DNA of 64,000 nt, taken from Megalonaias nervosa (lineage: Eukaryota > Mollusca > Bivalvia > Unionida > Unionidae). The translations under genes and the position numbers were made by a program. The notes under the pieces were generated by a model. The model made no database searches and had not been told where the DNA came from. It saw only the letters and a list, made by a program, of their open reading frames with translations. The stretch is from NCBI GenBank assembly GCA_016617855.1, contig JAECUM010009447.1, forward strand, positions 1-64,000, in the 5' to 3' direction. This document shows positions 14,041 to 25,271 of the stretch, in pieces. Each line of letters starts with the position of its first letter. The first letter of the stretch is position 1.

Positions 14041-14049
14041 GGTCAATCA

Positions 14050-15043
14050 TGCAATTAATTTAGTTGTATATGTCCAACTCAGCAAGGATTTAAGTGAAGG
14101 AATGCAATCGGACTATATTGACTTTGGAGTACCAAGTCTTCGGAATTCAGAAATTATGAATAATCTGGAGCAGAAACTTTCAAATTTCCAACAACAAGAA
14201 AAACAATGAACTTACACAGTTATTACTTGAATATGAGCAGTTATTTCAAGATGTTCCTACAAGAACAAACAAAATCTACCATGACGTTGAAATTGTAAAT
14301 TCCAAACCTGTGAAACAACACACATACAGGATGAACCCTCTCAAACAGGAATACTTGAAAAAAAGAAATTCAGTATTTGCTGGAAAATGATTTTATACAG
14401 CCGAGTAATAGTGACTAGAGTTCACCATGTATCCTTGTTTCGAAACCAGATAATACTTTCCACATATGCACTGATTATAGAAAGGTGAACAGTGTGACTA
14501 AAACAAATTCATTTCCATTACCAAGGATCGATGACTGCATTGATAAAATTGGAAATGCAAAGTAGGTCACCAAATTTGACCTTCTGAAAGAGTTTTGGCA
14601 AATTCTACTGACGATAAGGGCAAAGGAAATTTCGGCATTCGTGACTCCTGATGGACTTTATCAATATAAGGTGATGCCGATTGGGGTAAAGGGTTCGCCA
14701 AGTACTTTTCAACGTTTGATGAAGATGATTACCTCTGGTCTAGATAACTGTGATGCTTACATCGATGAAGTCATCATCTACAATGACGCCTGGAAAGAAC
14801 ATTTAGCGACAATTCGGAAATTCTTTGGCAGACTCACTGATGCAAGTTTGACACTTAATTTATCCAAATATCCAAAAGTGAGTTCTGCCGTGCTTTTGTA
14901 ACATTTCTAGGACATATCGTTGGACATGGACAAGTTAAACCTACAGGTGCTAAGGTCATGGCTATCACTGAATTCCCTGTGCCTATCAGTAAAAAGCAAC
15001 AGATGCGATTTTTGGGTATGGCTGGATAGTGTCGGAAATTTTG
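14050..15043 (+). pseudogene. reverse transcriptase part of pol, Gypsy element 1 (broken)
   Basis: Blocks in order: a linker like that at 58.5-58.9 kb, the CTDYRKVNSVTK motif near 14468, FDLLK near 14576, TPDGLYQYKVMPIGVKGSPS at 14644-14703, and AYIDEVIIYND at 14755-14787, the polymerase active-site region, where the usual second Asp of YIDD is Glu. The frame breaks off after the FLGMAG block at about 15030, against an inverted LTR. RNase H is missing. Stops occur in several blocks, so no active enzyme could be made. Confidence 0.8.
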
Positions 15044-15046
15044 TTC

Positions 15047-15929
15047 TGTTACGAGTCTAAGCTCTTACAAAAAGTAACAGATAAGAGTGTAAACAACAAG
15101 CTTTGTAAAATTTAACAAATAATTTACAAATGAAAAATGAGAGAAAAGAACTTACGGTTTTACGAATCAAATCCAAAAATAATCCAAGAATTAAAAAATA
15201 AAAGTCCTAATATTAAAAAGTATTGAATGAATCTGAGTTTGAATCTCGATGAAATCCAAAATGAAAGGTGATGACGTATGTTGTAACCTGCGAAGTGCTG
15301 TTGTGTCAACAGTTCCTTGTTGCATCACAGTTTTGAATTCCGTATAAATTTCAATTAATGTCTTTGTCCAAGAATTTTGTAAGAGCACTTATGTATTTCC
15401 AGGGAAAAGAATCATTTGAAATTCAATAATTTGAAAAAAAATAAAAATTCAACTCAAACTGGTCACAACATAATGTAACTTGACATCTCGAGCGTTTTAA
15501 GCCCGACTGAACAATGGCTATAAAGCTAACAGTTATACACAAGTTTAAGACGCAAAACAGATTCTCGGATAAGGGTCAACCTTCTACAAGAATTTGTAGT
15601 TTCTAACAATAAACACATGTTTCCTATCACGTACTCCAGGTATGGCCTTCACTTAACTTAATGGTTCTTAATCTGAGAAAGAATAAAAAAAAAATTTAAA
15701 AAACTGTTTACAAAAACTGCCACTGGTTCTGAATCAAGATCGGCTTCTAGATACAGTGTTTCTCTTACTGGTTGTTTATCAGTAAAATTAAAAGTCAGGT
15801 CAAACAGAACTGAACTGAATTACTGGAAATGTCAAATCCAGTAAACAAAGATACATTACAAGAACATGTAATGGAATTAAAAAATTTAAAACAAACAAAA
15901 AAAAACATTTAAATTAAATATACAGAACA
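15047..15929 (-). repeat. 3' LTR of the nested inverted copy
   Basis: About 883 bp, beginning TGTTCTGTATATTTAATTTA on the minus strand and ending CGTAACA. A purine-rich tract lies directly outside its start (15930-15952), the usual position of the plus-strand primer. Confidence 0.8.
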
Positions 15930-16287
15930 CTTCCTCTCTCCTCCCCCCCCCATAAAAGAAAAAGAAAGATTTATATAATAAAGCTTTCTTCTTGCCATAG
16001 GTGAATTATACATGAGGTTTATATAAAAAAAAGGTCTAACTGTTCCTGAAAGAAAGATCTCCACTTTTGATGACATTGTAAAAAAAGCCTGTTGATTTCA
16101 CTAAAGATTTCTAAAATGTGAGGTAATACTTGGGATTTAAAAAATTCGGAAACTAGGGGATTTTAAATTTCAAAACAACAAAGTTTTCTGAAATATTTTA
16201 GCCAAACTTCGTATATCCCAAGGACGAGCACCCCAATTTTCTGTTAGGAGTCTAGGCTCTTGCAAAAAGTAACAGAAAAGAATGAAG
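15047..16287 (-). mobile_element. inverted, internally deleted Gypsy copy nested in element 1
   Basis: Read on the minus strand, this holds the end of a 5' LTR (16287-16242), the primer-binding/leader region with the gag start (about 16241-16030, including the codons for VEIF), then directly the polypurine tract and 3' untranslated region (about 16020-15930), then a complete LTR (15929-15047, TGTTCTG to CGTAACA). Nearly all coding sequence is gone, so this is an LTR-leader-LTR remnant. At 16287/16288 it abuts a plus-strand LTR fragment, a head-to-head junction. Confidence 0.75.
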
Positions 16288-16678
16288 ACAAGTGATTCTT
16301 TTCCCTGGAAATGCATACAATTCTTGGACAAAGACATTCACTGAAATTTATACGGATTTCAAAACTGGAATAATATTTTCTGTGATTCAACAAGGAACTG
16401 TTGACACAAGAGCACGTTGAAGGTTACAACAGACGTCATCACCTTCCATTTTAGATTTCATAGGGATTCGAGCTCAGATTCGTTCAGGACCTTTTAATAC
16501 TAGGACTTCTATTTTTTAATTGTTGGATTATATTTGGATTTAATTCGCAATACCGTAAGTTCTGTTTTCTGAGCTTTTCATTTTGTATAATAGGGAAAAA
16601 AAATATTTGTTAAATTTTACAAAGCTTGTTGTCTTCACTCTTTTTTGTTACTTATTTTAAGAGCACAGACTCGTAACA
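16288..16678 (+). repeat. 3' LTR remnant of Gypsy element 1
   Basis: The last ~390 bp of an LTR in plus orientation, aligning with 10546-10909 and ending CGTAACA followed by GGTC, the copy of the target site. Confidence 0.8.
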
Positions 16679-16699
16679 GGTCTCTGTGTCCTGGATTAA

Positions 16700-19460
16700 T
16701 TGATCAATGTACCTCCTATGACTTGATTTTTGGCTACATCTCCCTTGCTATCAGTAAAATCAATAAGGAAAGAAAACAATACATAAAATACATAAAACAA
16801 AAATAAAGCATGCGTGGTTGTTTTTGTCTCACCTGATACAGTTGTCTCCAGAAATCATAAATCGTATTATCTGATTCTCTTCAAGCATATTGCAAATAAA
16901 TTCAGTATCACAAATGATTACATTATTTACGTCGGAACGAGGGTATGATGTACCTGTTTGATTTTAACAAAACTTACAAACGGAAATTAGGAAGAAAAAT
17001 TACTTAAGTTGATTGAATTCGATCACATGATTTGGAGAAGACGGTAAGTCGTCGTTCAGGTTATATCTCTTAATAAAGTCCTACAGAAACGTATGTCTCT
17101 AAAACATATATGTATTATTAATATATATTAGCAATTGATTAGTATGTATGTAACAAGAAATATTTAAAGGTTTCAAATTCCTATGTTTCCTCGTGGAAAA
17201 TAGTTTGAGTTGTTTGAACGCAGCATAATCTAGGCAACATCTCTGTGCCTGGAACAAATACTTTGCAAAATGTCATCTCTGTGATACAATTAAATATTAT
17301 CCTTCAGAATACTATGGGTATTTTGTTCGATCGGTGTTTTTATTTTAGGGTGTTGGAAAATTCAGTCTTTCACTGTCAGATATTAGAAAGTCTTCATGGA
17401 TATTCGTCTAACAGTTTCTTTCCTCCAATAACATGCATTCATTCAGTTTTTGATACAAAATATATGGAGGAATGTTTTTATTCGTCTTTATCTTTGACTC
17501 AGTTTTCTCGCTTGATTATAGTAGTAGTCCAAGAGATACTTCGTCGATGTAAAATGGTTAAATGTATGTATGTATGTATGTATGTATGTATGTATGTATG
17601 TATTGTTTGAACTTAAATTTTCCTGACACCTTGATAACGAATTTGACCTCAAACCAGATGTTACCTTTAATGAAACATGTATTCGTAAAAGAATCATATG
17701 GAAAGTACCAATCCATATTTTAGCAACGGCTAAACCTGACTGGACCCTGGCTTGAGTTGGGAGAGAAACATTTGCATAAGCAGCGCTTGTCTTGTGTTGT
17801 CATAATGTTGTCTCGGTATATCTTGGGAAAAAATATTAACGCCTATTGAAAATAATGCGTGGCAATTGCCGTCTTTAGGGATTTTGTGTTATCAATAAAG
17901 TACAAAGCCTAAATAGATGGAAATGGAGTCGAGTTCTTAAGAATTAGTGAAATGGAGTTTTTTAGACGTTCCATGGAAGTAACGACATAATAGCAAACAA
18001 TATGGCGAAAATTAACAGTTAGTTCTTAATTCATCAGACATTTATTCCCCACACAAAAGGTTTTGCATTATTCATCCATTTACTCTATAGAAAAACACAA
18101 GCATGCATATATTGAATCATTGAAGCATAATAAAAAATGTTTCTCATTCATTAATTAATTTGTTCTTCATATTCTTTCCAATTCAGTTGATCCAGGAATT
18201 TCTAGTGTCCCTGATTGGTTGATTAATTTCGTTGCATTTTTTTTATGTTTGGCTATATGTCTGTCGATCTCAGTGGATAAAAAAAAGTTGTAAAATCCAG
18301 CAGACCCAGTGTGAGAAATAAAGTATCAAAGTGTTAAACCTAGAAATAATAAACATAAAAAAAAATTATATATATCACATGTGTGTGTTGTCTAACGGAC
18401 AATTTTCATAACATCTTGAGAACGAATTTGACCCCTTAATAGAATGACTTTTTAATGGAACAGTCGTTCTTAATCCAGGAAAGTTGCGATCCAAAATTCG
18501 CACATACTAACTATACCTGCTTAGACCGTTCATTTAATTAATCAAAGCATGTGATTAACTGGGACCCATCCTCTTGCGACAAAATATTTTTGGTAAACAT
18601 CCTGCGCAAGGATATTAACGATAATTAGTCATACAAGGAAAGTACAGTCTCGGCAATATTATTTTTACCATTGAAACCAGAAACCTAAAGATATAAAGAC
18701 GTAGCCAATTACTTTCTGAATGATTTAATAGGACGGAGTTCGATTGGTTCATTTTAGTGAATACATAATGGCAGAAGATAATAATAACATCAACAATGAC
18801 ACGTTAACATCGGAGAGGCAATTTTATATGGCACATCTACTCGCACAAGTAAACTTTTACGTGCGGTTATATGACAAATTGTCCACATGTTAACTTATAC
18901 AAACTTTATCATGCATTCATTCAGTTTTTGATACAAACATAACAACATAAATACACATATTGAACGATTGATTGAAATATACCATTTCAATTTTTGACAA
19001 TTTTGTTCTTCATATTTTTCTCGGATTCAATAGATTGTATCCTCCCTAATATCCATGATTGATTGATTGATTGATTGATTATGTAGCTGCTTTTGTTTGG
19101 TTTTCGGCTATTTCTTTCTTGTTTTCAATAAATAAAACTTGAGATTTTTAATAAATCCAAATCAAGCATGATGGTGGAAGAAATGAAAAAGAAATTAAAC
19201 AATACATAACAAACATAAAACCAAAAATAATGTATACATGGATATTTTTTACCTCACCCAAAACAGTAGCTTTTAGAAATACAACTCATGATATTTTATT
19301 TCCTTCCGGCATAATGCAGATGGGTTAAGTGCTACAGATAGCTGTTGCGTTCAAGGGGAAAAGAAGGTAAGATATACCTATGTGATATTAGCAAAAATGA
19401 CAAGTAAAATTAGGAAGTAAGATCACTTGGGTTAATTGAATTTAATCACATCAATCAGAG
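16700..19460. repeat. diverged duplicated non-coding blocks
   Basis: Similar blocks recur: 'TTGATTAATT/GATTGATTG ... GGCTA(T/C)(A/T)T' with AAACAATACATAA and AAATTAGGAAG(A/T)AA near 16700-17040 and again near 19040-19450, and 'GA(T/G)AACGAATTTGACC' near 17634 and 18420. This suggests an old duplication of about 1 kb or more. I see no coding capacity. A (TATG)n tract lies within at 17562-17604. Confidence 0.5.
17562..17604. repeat. (TATG)n microsatellite
   Basis: About ten tetranucleotide units; open frames reading MYVCMYVC through it are artefacts. Confidence 0.95.
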
Positions 19461-20229
19461 TAATATTTTAAGTTGCCAATCGATCTATATGCAATAACCA
19501 CAGCTACAGAAAATTATGCACTGCACTAAAATCCATTTATAAATTATGGACTACTAACATTTTACATACTAAGACAGCTGATTACTTTCAATGCACTTAT
19601 GTAAATGAAAATTATCTTCGAAGTTTCAGTTTTCGGCTATCTGTTAGGCGTAAATAATCCCGGTTATCCGAAAATATTTTAAATCCAAAGTTCTACAAGT
19701 GAAAGTGCGTGAATTAAAGTCCTTTTCTTTTAATTTTAGCTAATTTTATATTGGACTTTATGCATTATGAGATTTCAAAAACATTCTAATCCATTGTTCT
19801 GTATGGTCTGTGACCTGTGCAAATTATGCAACCTCTTTCATCTAAAATGCTTCATTTTGTTTTAGTTTTTACATTTACTCTTCTTGGTTAAGCTAATAAA
19901 AGCTTTATCATTAGCGACAATTTAAAGAAATGTTTTTGATAAGTCATCTTTATTACATCTTAAGCATTGTAACTGATATAGGTAACGAATCACTGATAGT
20001 TTATGAATTGAAATTATTGATAACGATAACGCATGAGTTAATATATCCAAGTTTGATTTTGTTACAAATAAGATTGATTCATATGATTTTGTAACTACTA
20101 TTAGTTCTTACATCGTCGATGTCAGATGCATTTCAGGCTATTATTGATTTTATTTATGTAATGCAAAACGCTGCATAATTGTATTTATTAATCTTAAATA
20201 ATAGTTAACCTAGTTAACGTCCCTAGGCG
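19461..20229. other. non-coding stretch
   Basis: AT-rich DNA without recognisable exons, RNA genes or transposon motifs. Confidence 0.45.
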
Positions 20230-20440
20230 TGGAAAAGACCGTCTTATATAATTTATTTATGTGAGAGCATTAAGTATTATCCTTTACCATACCAGAATGT
20301 TTTGGTCGACCATCGAATTCCTTATAGTGTGCGTGTGTTTGCAAACTCTAGCATTCAATGTCGTGACAATGTTATGGACCACCTGGTGGCAATCAAGTTG
20401 GAAATTGTAAATCAATGAATGTAATGAATCAGTCTTCTGT
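20230..20440 (+). repeat. interspersed repeat with GTTTTGGTCGACC core, copy 1
   Basis: The block CC(A/G)NAATGTTTTGGTCGACC at 20292-20312, followed by GTCGTGACAATGTTATGGAC and a GTGGCA block, recurs near 43.37 kb on the same strand and near 54.7-54.85 kb inverted. Class unknown; it has no coding capacity. Confidence 0.55.
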
Positions 20441-20574
20441 ATGTTTATATCCTTGATGGTTTGGGGTTTTAAATGGGTGGGTGAGGATATACAAGCTACC
20501 GGATGCGTATGCTAAAACTATAGAAGAAAGTTTACATACCGGCGTCTTCCATAAATTAAATGAAGACGTGCCAA

Positions 20575-20576
<2 letters not shown>

Positions 20577-20627
<51 letters not shown>

Positions 20628-20632
20628 TGCGT
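20577..20632. repeat. (GT)n(GCGT)n microsatellite
   Basis: GT dinucleotides passing into GCGT tetranucleotides. Confidence 0.95.
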
Positions 20633-20699
20633 TGGGTTTTTAACGTAGCTATAACAATTTTTCAGTGATATAGCAACGATGTCTGCAGTGTGACAGTGT

Positions 20700-20935
20700 A
20701 TAGTGATGTCTAGCACTGGGGCATCATGCCGCAGACATGTAGCATCATGTCCCGTCCAGTCATATTATCCTGACACCAGGGCGACCAGTCTTAACACTAA
20801 CTGCTTACTGCTGAGCTCCTAGCGAGGCAGCTGTTAGTACCATTTTTAAAAGTCTTTGGTATGACTCGGCCGGATTTCGAACCATTCACCTCCAGCATAC
20901 GAGGCGAACGCTCTAACCATTACCAATTCTGAATG
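20700..20935 (-). mobile_element. tRNA-derived SINE
   Basis: On the minus strand the head has an A-box-like TGGTTAGAGCG (20919-20909) and a B box GGTTCGAAATCC (20883-20872), 25 bases apart, with a tRNA-like stretch between them. A body continues to about 20700 (GACTGGTCGCCCTGGTGTCA, then a GTCTGCGGCATGATG block). This body resembles SINEs I associate with bivalve and gastropod genomes, though the assignment is from memory. RNA polymerase III would transcribe it from the internal promoter, and it needs LINE enzymes to move. Confidence 0.7.
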
Positions 20936-21404
20936 TAGGATAAATTTCTGAAACGTGTAACGTGTACCAATGCAGAAACATGTAACTGATATAGAGGAAA
21001 AAAAACAAAACGAAATAATATAGATTTAAAAAATAGCAAATTAAAACATAAGTAACAGTGACCTTATTTTAATGGATCCTAAACATAGTTTAGATACAAT
21101 TAACATAAGTTGTGGACGAAAAAAAAATGATTTCATTATTATCCGTCTTCTTCTTGTCAAGTATCATCAGGTTTTAATGTAATCCAGTCTTTGGTCATGC
21201 AAGTTAAATTCTTTGAAATTGTCTTCTTCCCTGCACTAAACGCACACAAATACATGCAGACTTAGCATTTGATGATAGATGGTATAAAAAAAACTAAAAC
21301 ATTCCTTCATCTAAAGAATTGAATTTCTCATTTAAGTCACACACACTTTTCGCTCAGGACGATATCTGTGCATCAACTATTTTATCATAATTTTTTGAGT
21401 TATT
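20936..21404. other. non-coding stretch
   Basis: AT-rich sequence before the LINE; nothing recognised. Confidence 0.45.
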
Positions 21405-24400
21405 ACTAAACTAAAGGCCCTACTGCGCACAGGCATCTCTGACGACCTCAGGGACGTGGACCACACCAGGAAGACCGCCATCATCGACAAAGAGCTCACC
21501 AGACTAAATGTCAGCATAGTTGCCCTCCAGGAAACCAGGTTCGCCTCAGAGAGGAAAACTACACCTTCTTCTGGAAGGGCCGAGAACCTGAGGAGCCCCA
21601 CCAGCACGGAGTTGGCTTTGCCATCAAAAACACCCTCCTGACCTCGGTTGAGCTTCCCTCAGGGGGCACTGAACGTTTCTTGCCCATCCGCCTTGCCACT
21701 GCTGCAGGTCCTGTCAACATCCTCAGTGTCTATGCCCCCACCCTCACGTCTCCAGAAGACATAAAGGATCAGTTCTATGGACAGCTGGACGAACAGATCA
21801 AAGGATGCCCTAAGGACGAGTTACTATTCCTCCTCGGCGACTTTAATGCCAGAGTCGGTGCTGACCACGAGTCATGGCCTACCTGCCTCGGACATCATGG
21901 CACTGGAAAGACCAACGAAAATGGTTAAAGACTGCTGGAGCTGTGCACCTATCATGACCTGTGCGTTACAAACACCTTCTTCAAGTGTAAGCCACAACAC
22001 AAAGTGTCATGGAAACACCCCAGGTCTCATCACTGGCACCAGCTTGACTTGGTCATCACCAGGCGCTCTGCCCTGAACAGCATCCTCTCCACCAGAAGCT
22101 ACCACAGTGCAGACTGCGACTCCGACCACGCCCTCGTGTGCAGCAGGGTGCGCCTACAGCCACGAACACTACACCGCTCAAAAAAAAAAGGTCGCCCTCG
22201 CATCAACACCAAGGTGGAGGAGTATGTCTCTGCCCTGGATCAGGCTCTCCAGGGCCTGCCAGAGCACGATGCCACAGCCAAGTGGAACGCCATGAAGGAT
22301 GCCATCTATAGCACAGCCATGTCCATGTTTGGCAAGAAGGAACGGCCCAGCCAGGACTGGTTCAGCGCACACCTTTCAAAGATGGAACCAGTAATCGAGG
22401 ACAAACGAGAAGCCTTCATAGCTTACAAAAAATGCCCCAATGAACGGACGCTTGCTGCCCTCAGAAGAGCCCGAAGCACCACCCAACGCATCGCTAGACA
22501 GTCCGCAAACGAGTACTGGCAGCAATTGTGTGAAGGAATCCAGCGCAGTGCCGAGTCAGGAAACATCCAAGGCATGTACAGTGGCATCAAGAAGGCCCTA
22601 GGCCCTACAGTGAAAGGGGCTGCCCCCCTGAAATCTCTGACGGGAGAGAAGATCACAGACCGCGAGCAACAGATTACCAGATGGGCGGAGCACTGCTCAG
22701 AGCTGTACTCCCGAGAAACGTCAGTCACCGATGTGGCCCTTAGCAACATACTGGAACTGCCCACTATGGAGGAGCTCGACAAAGTGCCTACCTTAGAGGA
22801 ACCCAGCAAAGTTATCGACTCCCTCCCAAACGACAAAGCACCAGGTAGCGATAGCATCCCGCCAGAAGCCATCAAACGTGGGAAACCGGCACTGCTACAG
22901 CAACTGCATGACCTACTCTGCCTCTGCTGGGAGGAAGGAGCAGTCCCCCAAGACATGAGCGACGCCACCATTGTGACCCTCTACAAAAACAAGGGAGACC
23001 GCAGTGACTGTAACAATTACAGAGGAATCTCGCTTCTCAGCATCGTTGGCAAAGTGTTTGCCCGCATCCTCCTAAACAGGCTGCAGCTGCTGGCGGACCG
23101 CGTGTATGCGGAATCCCAGTGCGGCTTCAGAGCAAGAAGGTCGACAACAGACATGATCTTCTCCCTCCGACAACTCCAAGAGAACAGCAGAGAACAAGGT
23201 CAGCCACTCTACAAGATGTTCATCGACCTCACCAAGGCCTTCGACCTGGTCAGCAGGAAGGGCCTATTTGAACTTCTTGGGAAGATCGGCTGCCCCCCAA
23301 AACTCCGCAGCATGATAATCTCCTTCCATACCGATATGAAGGGTACAGTCCTGTATGATGGATCCTCCTCAGACTCCTTCCCCATTAACAGCGGCGTGAA
23401 GCAGGGCTGCGTGTTGGCACCAAAACTTTTCGGGATTTTCTTCTCCCTGCTCCTGTCCTACGCCTTCAGCACGTCCACTGATGGCGTATATCTGCCCACC
23501 AGGTCCGACGGGAGGCTGTTCAACCTGGCACGACTGCGCTGGAAGACCAAAGTGAGGTCAGTACTCATCAGGGAGACGCTCTTTGCTGACGACGCGGCTC
23601 TTGTGACCCACACTGAGGATGCCCTCCAGAGACTGGGAGACCGTTTCGCTGATGCCTGCAAGCAGTTTGGGCTCACCATCAGCCTAAAAAAGACAAACGT
23701 CAATGCGCAAGATGTCACCACTGCTCCCTCCATCAAAAGCGACGGCGCCACCCTGGAAGTAGTCAACAACTTTATTTACCTGGGGTCAACCATCAGCAAC
23801 ACTCTTTCGCTTGATGTGGAGCTGGAGAGAAGGCTTGGAAAGGCAAACACCATCATGGCCCGACTAACAAAGAGGGTGTGGGAAAACAGCACGCTGACAG
23901 TGCACACCAAGACTCAAGTCTACCAGGCCTGCGTTCTGAGCACCCTCCTATATGGAAGTGAGACCTGGAGCACCTACATGAGGCAAGAGCGTCGACTCAA
24001 CTCCTACCATATACAGTGCCTACAACGCATCCTGAAAATCAGCTGGCAAGACCACGTCCCACACAGCGAGATCCTTCAGCGTGCAAGTATTCCCAGCATG
24101 TACTCCCTGCTGAGCAAACGCCGCCTTCGATGGCTGGGACACGTCCGACGCATGGAGGATGGGAGGCTGCCAAAGGACATCCTATATGGTTAGTTGGCCA
24201 CTGGCACCAGAAGAGTCGGCCTCCCCTCACTCCGCTTCAAGGATGTGTTCAAGAGGGACATGAAGGCATGCAGAATTTCACCAGACAGCTGGGAAGTGCA
24301 GGCCGAGGACCGAGGCAGCTGGAGACTGACGGTCAGCAAGGGCATAGCAGTCGCTGATGGGAGGAGAGTCCAGCAGGCCGCAGAGAAACGTGAGAGAAAG

Positions 24401-24571
24401 AAGAGTGCAGCAACAACCCAAGCAACTCAGACATCCCAGTACGTCTGCACCAACTGCAATAGGGACTGTCATTCGCGCATCGGCCTGCAAAGCCACAACA
24501 GACGATGCCAAAACCCCAGAGACAGACAACACTCCAAGGGGGCTACTCACATGGTCTCCCGAGACTGAGCT
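21405..24571 (+). pseudogene. LINE ORF2: endonuclease-reverse transcriptase (broken)
   Basis: Target-primed retrotransposition enzyme. Endonuclease blocks: VALQETRF near 21510, LLGDFNARVG near 21828-21857, QLDLVI and SDHALV near 22043-22140. The endonuclease is split by frame changes near 21545-21680 and at about 21925. From 22004 one frame runs 729 codons with all RT blocks: GSDSIPPEAIK, NNYRGISLLSIVGK, SQCGFRARRST, FIDLTKAFD, GVKQGCVLAPKLF and the catalytic LFADDAAL. That frame ends at TAG 24191-24193; the same frame resumes at once and carries a finger (CTNCNRDCHSRIGLQSH) before TGA 24566-24568. So one nonsense change, probably from GAG, separates RT from the finger. No RNase H seen. Clade is uncertain (RTE- or I/Nimb-like). 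Confidence 0.88.
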
Positions 24572-24595
24572 GCCAATGATGATGACTAAATCTTT
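21405..24595 (+). mobile_element. APE-type LINE with C-terminal C2H2 finger (LINE-B)
   Basis: A 3.2-kb insertion clearly richer in G+C than its surroundings. It covers nearly the whole of ORF2: AP-endonuclease, reverse transcriptase, C-terminal domain and a C2H2 finger, ending with a short GATGATGACT tail near 24580. The 5' end is truncated, as is normal for LINEs. The next sequence, from about 24600, is a different, L1-like LINE. Confidence 0.9.
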
Positions 24596-24599
24596 TACT

Positions 24600-25088
24600 C
24601 ATGATCAATGCAATAGAGTCAGATGAAAATATATCATCATTTCTACACTTAAAAGAGGATGTCGTCAAGGGGATCCTGTTGCACCTTATTCCTCATCGGT
24701 GTTGAGAATGTAGCTATAAATTTAAATGAAAATGTGGATATACAGGAATTCATCTTTGATGTCATGGAGTATAAATTGGGTCACTATGATGATATCACCT
24801 ACACGTTGTATGCATGTGTAAGTCTATCTAGTTTGTGTCCCTAAAGAGATTGCGTGTTTGCATGTGTGTGCGTGCTTTTTCTTTCCTCTACCTACTAGTT
24901 ATTATTTTAGTCTTCTCGATTGTTCTCGAAATTCTCTTAAAGCATCTTCTTGCAAAGCTTTCTTCCCTAAGTAACAGAGTAAAAACATTTGGATTGGAAA
25001 CAAAAACTTTCCAGTCAAAGAATTTGTCCCGAGATGGGTCTAAACAGGTCTTCTAACTTTACACTCATTGGCACCGATTTTTTTCTGC
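24600..25088 (+). pseudogene. L1-like LINE, reverse transcriptase part, left of the Polinton (LINE-C 5' half)
   Basis: Blocks LKRGCRQGDPVAP (about 24648-24686), then a VENVAINLNENVDIQEF stretch, and KLGHYDDIT, a degenerate YADD box, near 24774-24800. After a foreign ~120-bp repeat the LINE resumes with SLKAS-like and IWIG-like blocks and reaches NFTLIGTDFF right at the Polinton's left end. The frame resumes on the far side of the Polinton at 41305, so this is one LINE interrupted by the provirus. Dead copy with frameshifts. Confidence 0.75.
24794..24910 (+). repeat. short direct repeat A, copy 1
   Basis: About 117 bp resembling 42725-42846, with an identical 34-bp block at 24841-24874 and 42773-42806. 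It interrupts the L1-like reading frame just after the YDD box. Origin unknown. Confidence 0.65.
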
Positions 25089-25270
25089 AGCAGCAGGGAG
25101 AGTGAACAGACCACTTGCTTGGATTGTTAATTTTTAAAACAAAATTATGGTCTCAATAGTCAACTACACTCTAAACATAACCAATAGGTTACTTTTTTGT
25201 CGTCATTTAGAGAACGTGTTTACCATTTAGGCAAACCTACTTTTGGTCGTACTCTCCCTGCTGCTGTAAT
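25089..25270 (+). repeat. left terminal inverted repeat of the Polinton
   Basis: About 180 bp, matching the complement of 41121-41298 with only about a dozen differences by eye. The outer end AGCAGCAGGGAGAGT is repeated inverted at the inner end (25251-25265), so the repeat is itself bounded by short inverted repeats. Confidence 0.9.
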
Positions 25271-25271
25271 G

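Larger units (their letters stand above)
9988..16678 (+). mobile_element. Ty3/Gypsy LTR retrotransposon, element 1, with a nested inverted copy
   Basis: The unit starts with TGTTAAG at 9988 and ends with CGTAACA at 16678, and GGTC occurs directly outside both ends (9984-9987 and 16679-16682), a 4-bp target duplication. Order inside: 5' LTR, primer-binding region, gag with a zinc knuckle, protease, integrase, reverse transcriptase. The pol region breaks off at about 15043, where an inverted related element begins; the last part of the plus-strand 3' LTR follows at 16288-16678. Integrase lies upstream of reverse transcriptase, the Gmr1-like order also seen in the element at 56.4-61.8 kb. All genes carry stops and frameshifts. 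Confidence 0.85.

Noticed and set aside
22423..22971. 182-codon minus-strand frame
   Set aside because: Antisense shadow of the GC-rich LINE reverse transcriptase.
21405..24595. GC-rich block as bacterial DNA or recent horizontal transfer
   Set aside because: It is a LINE; its base composition reflects the element, and no bacterial gene is present.
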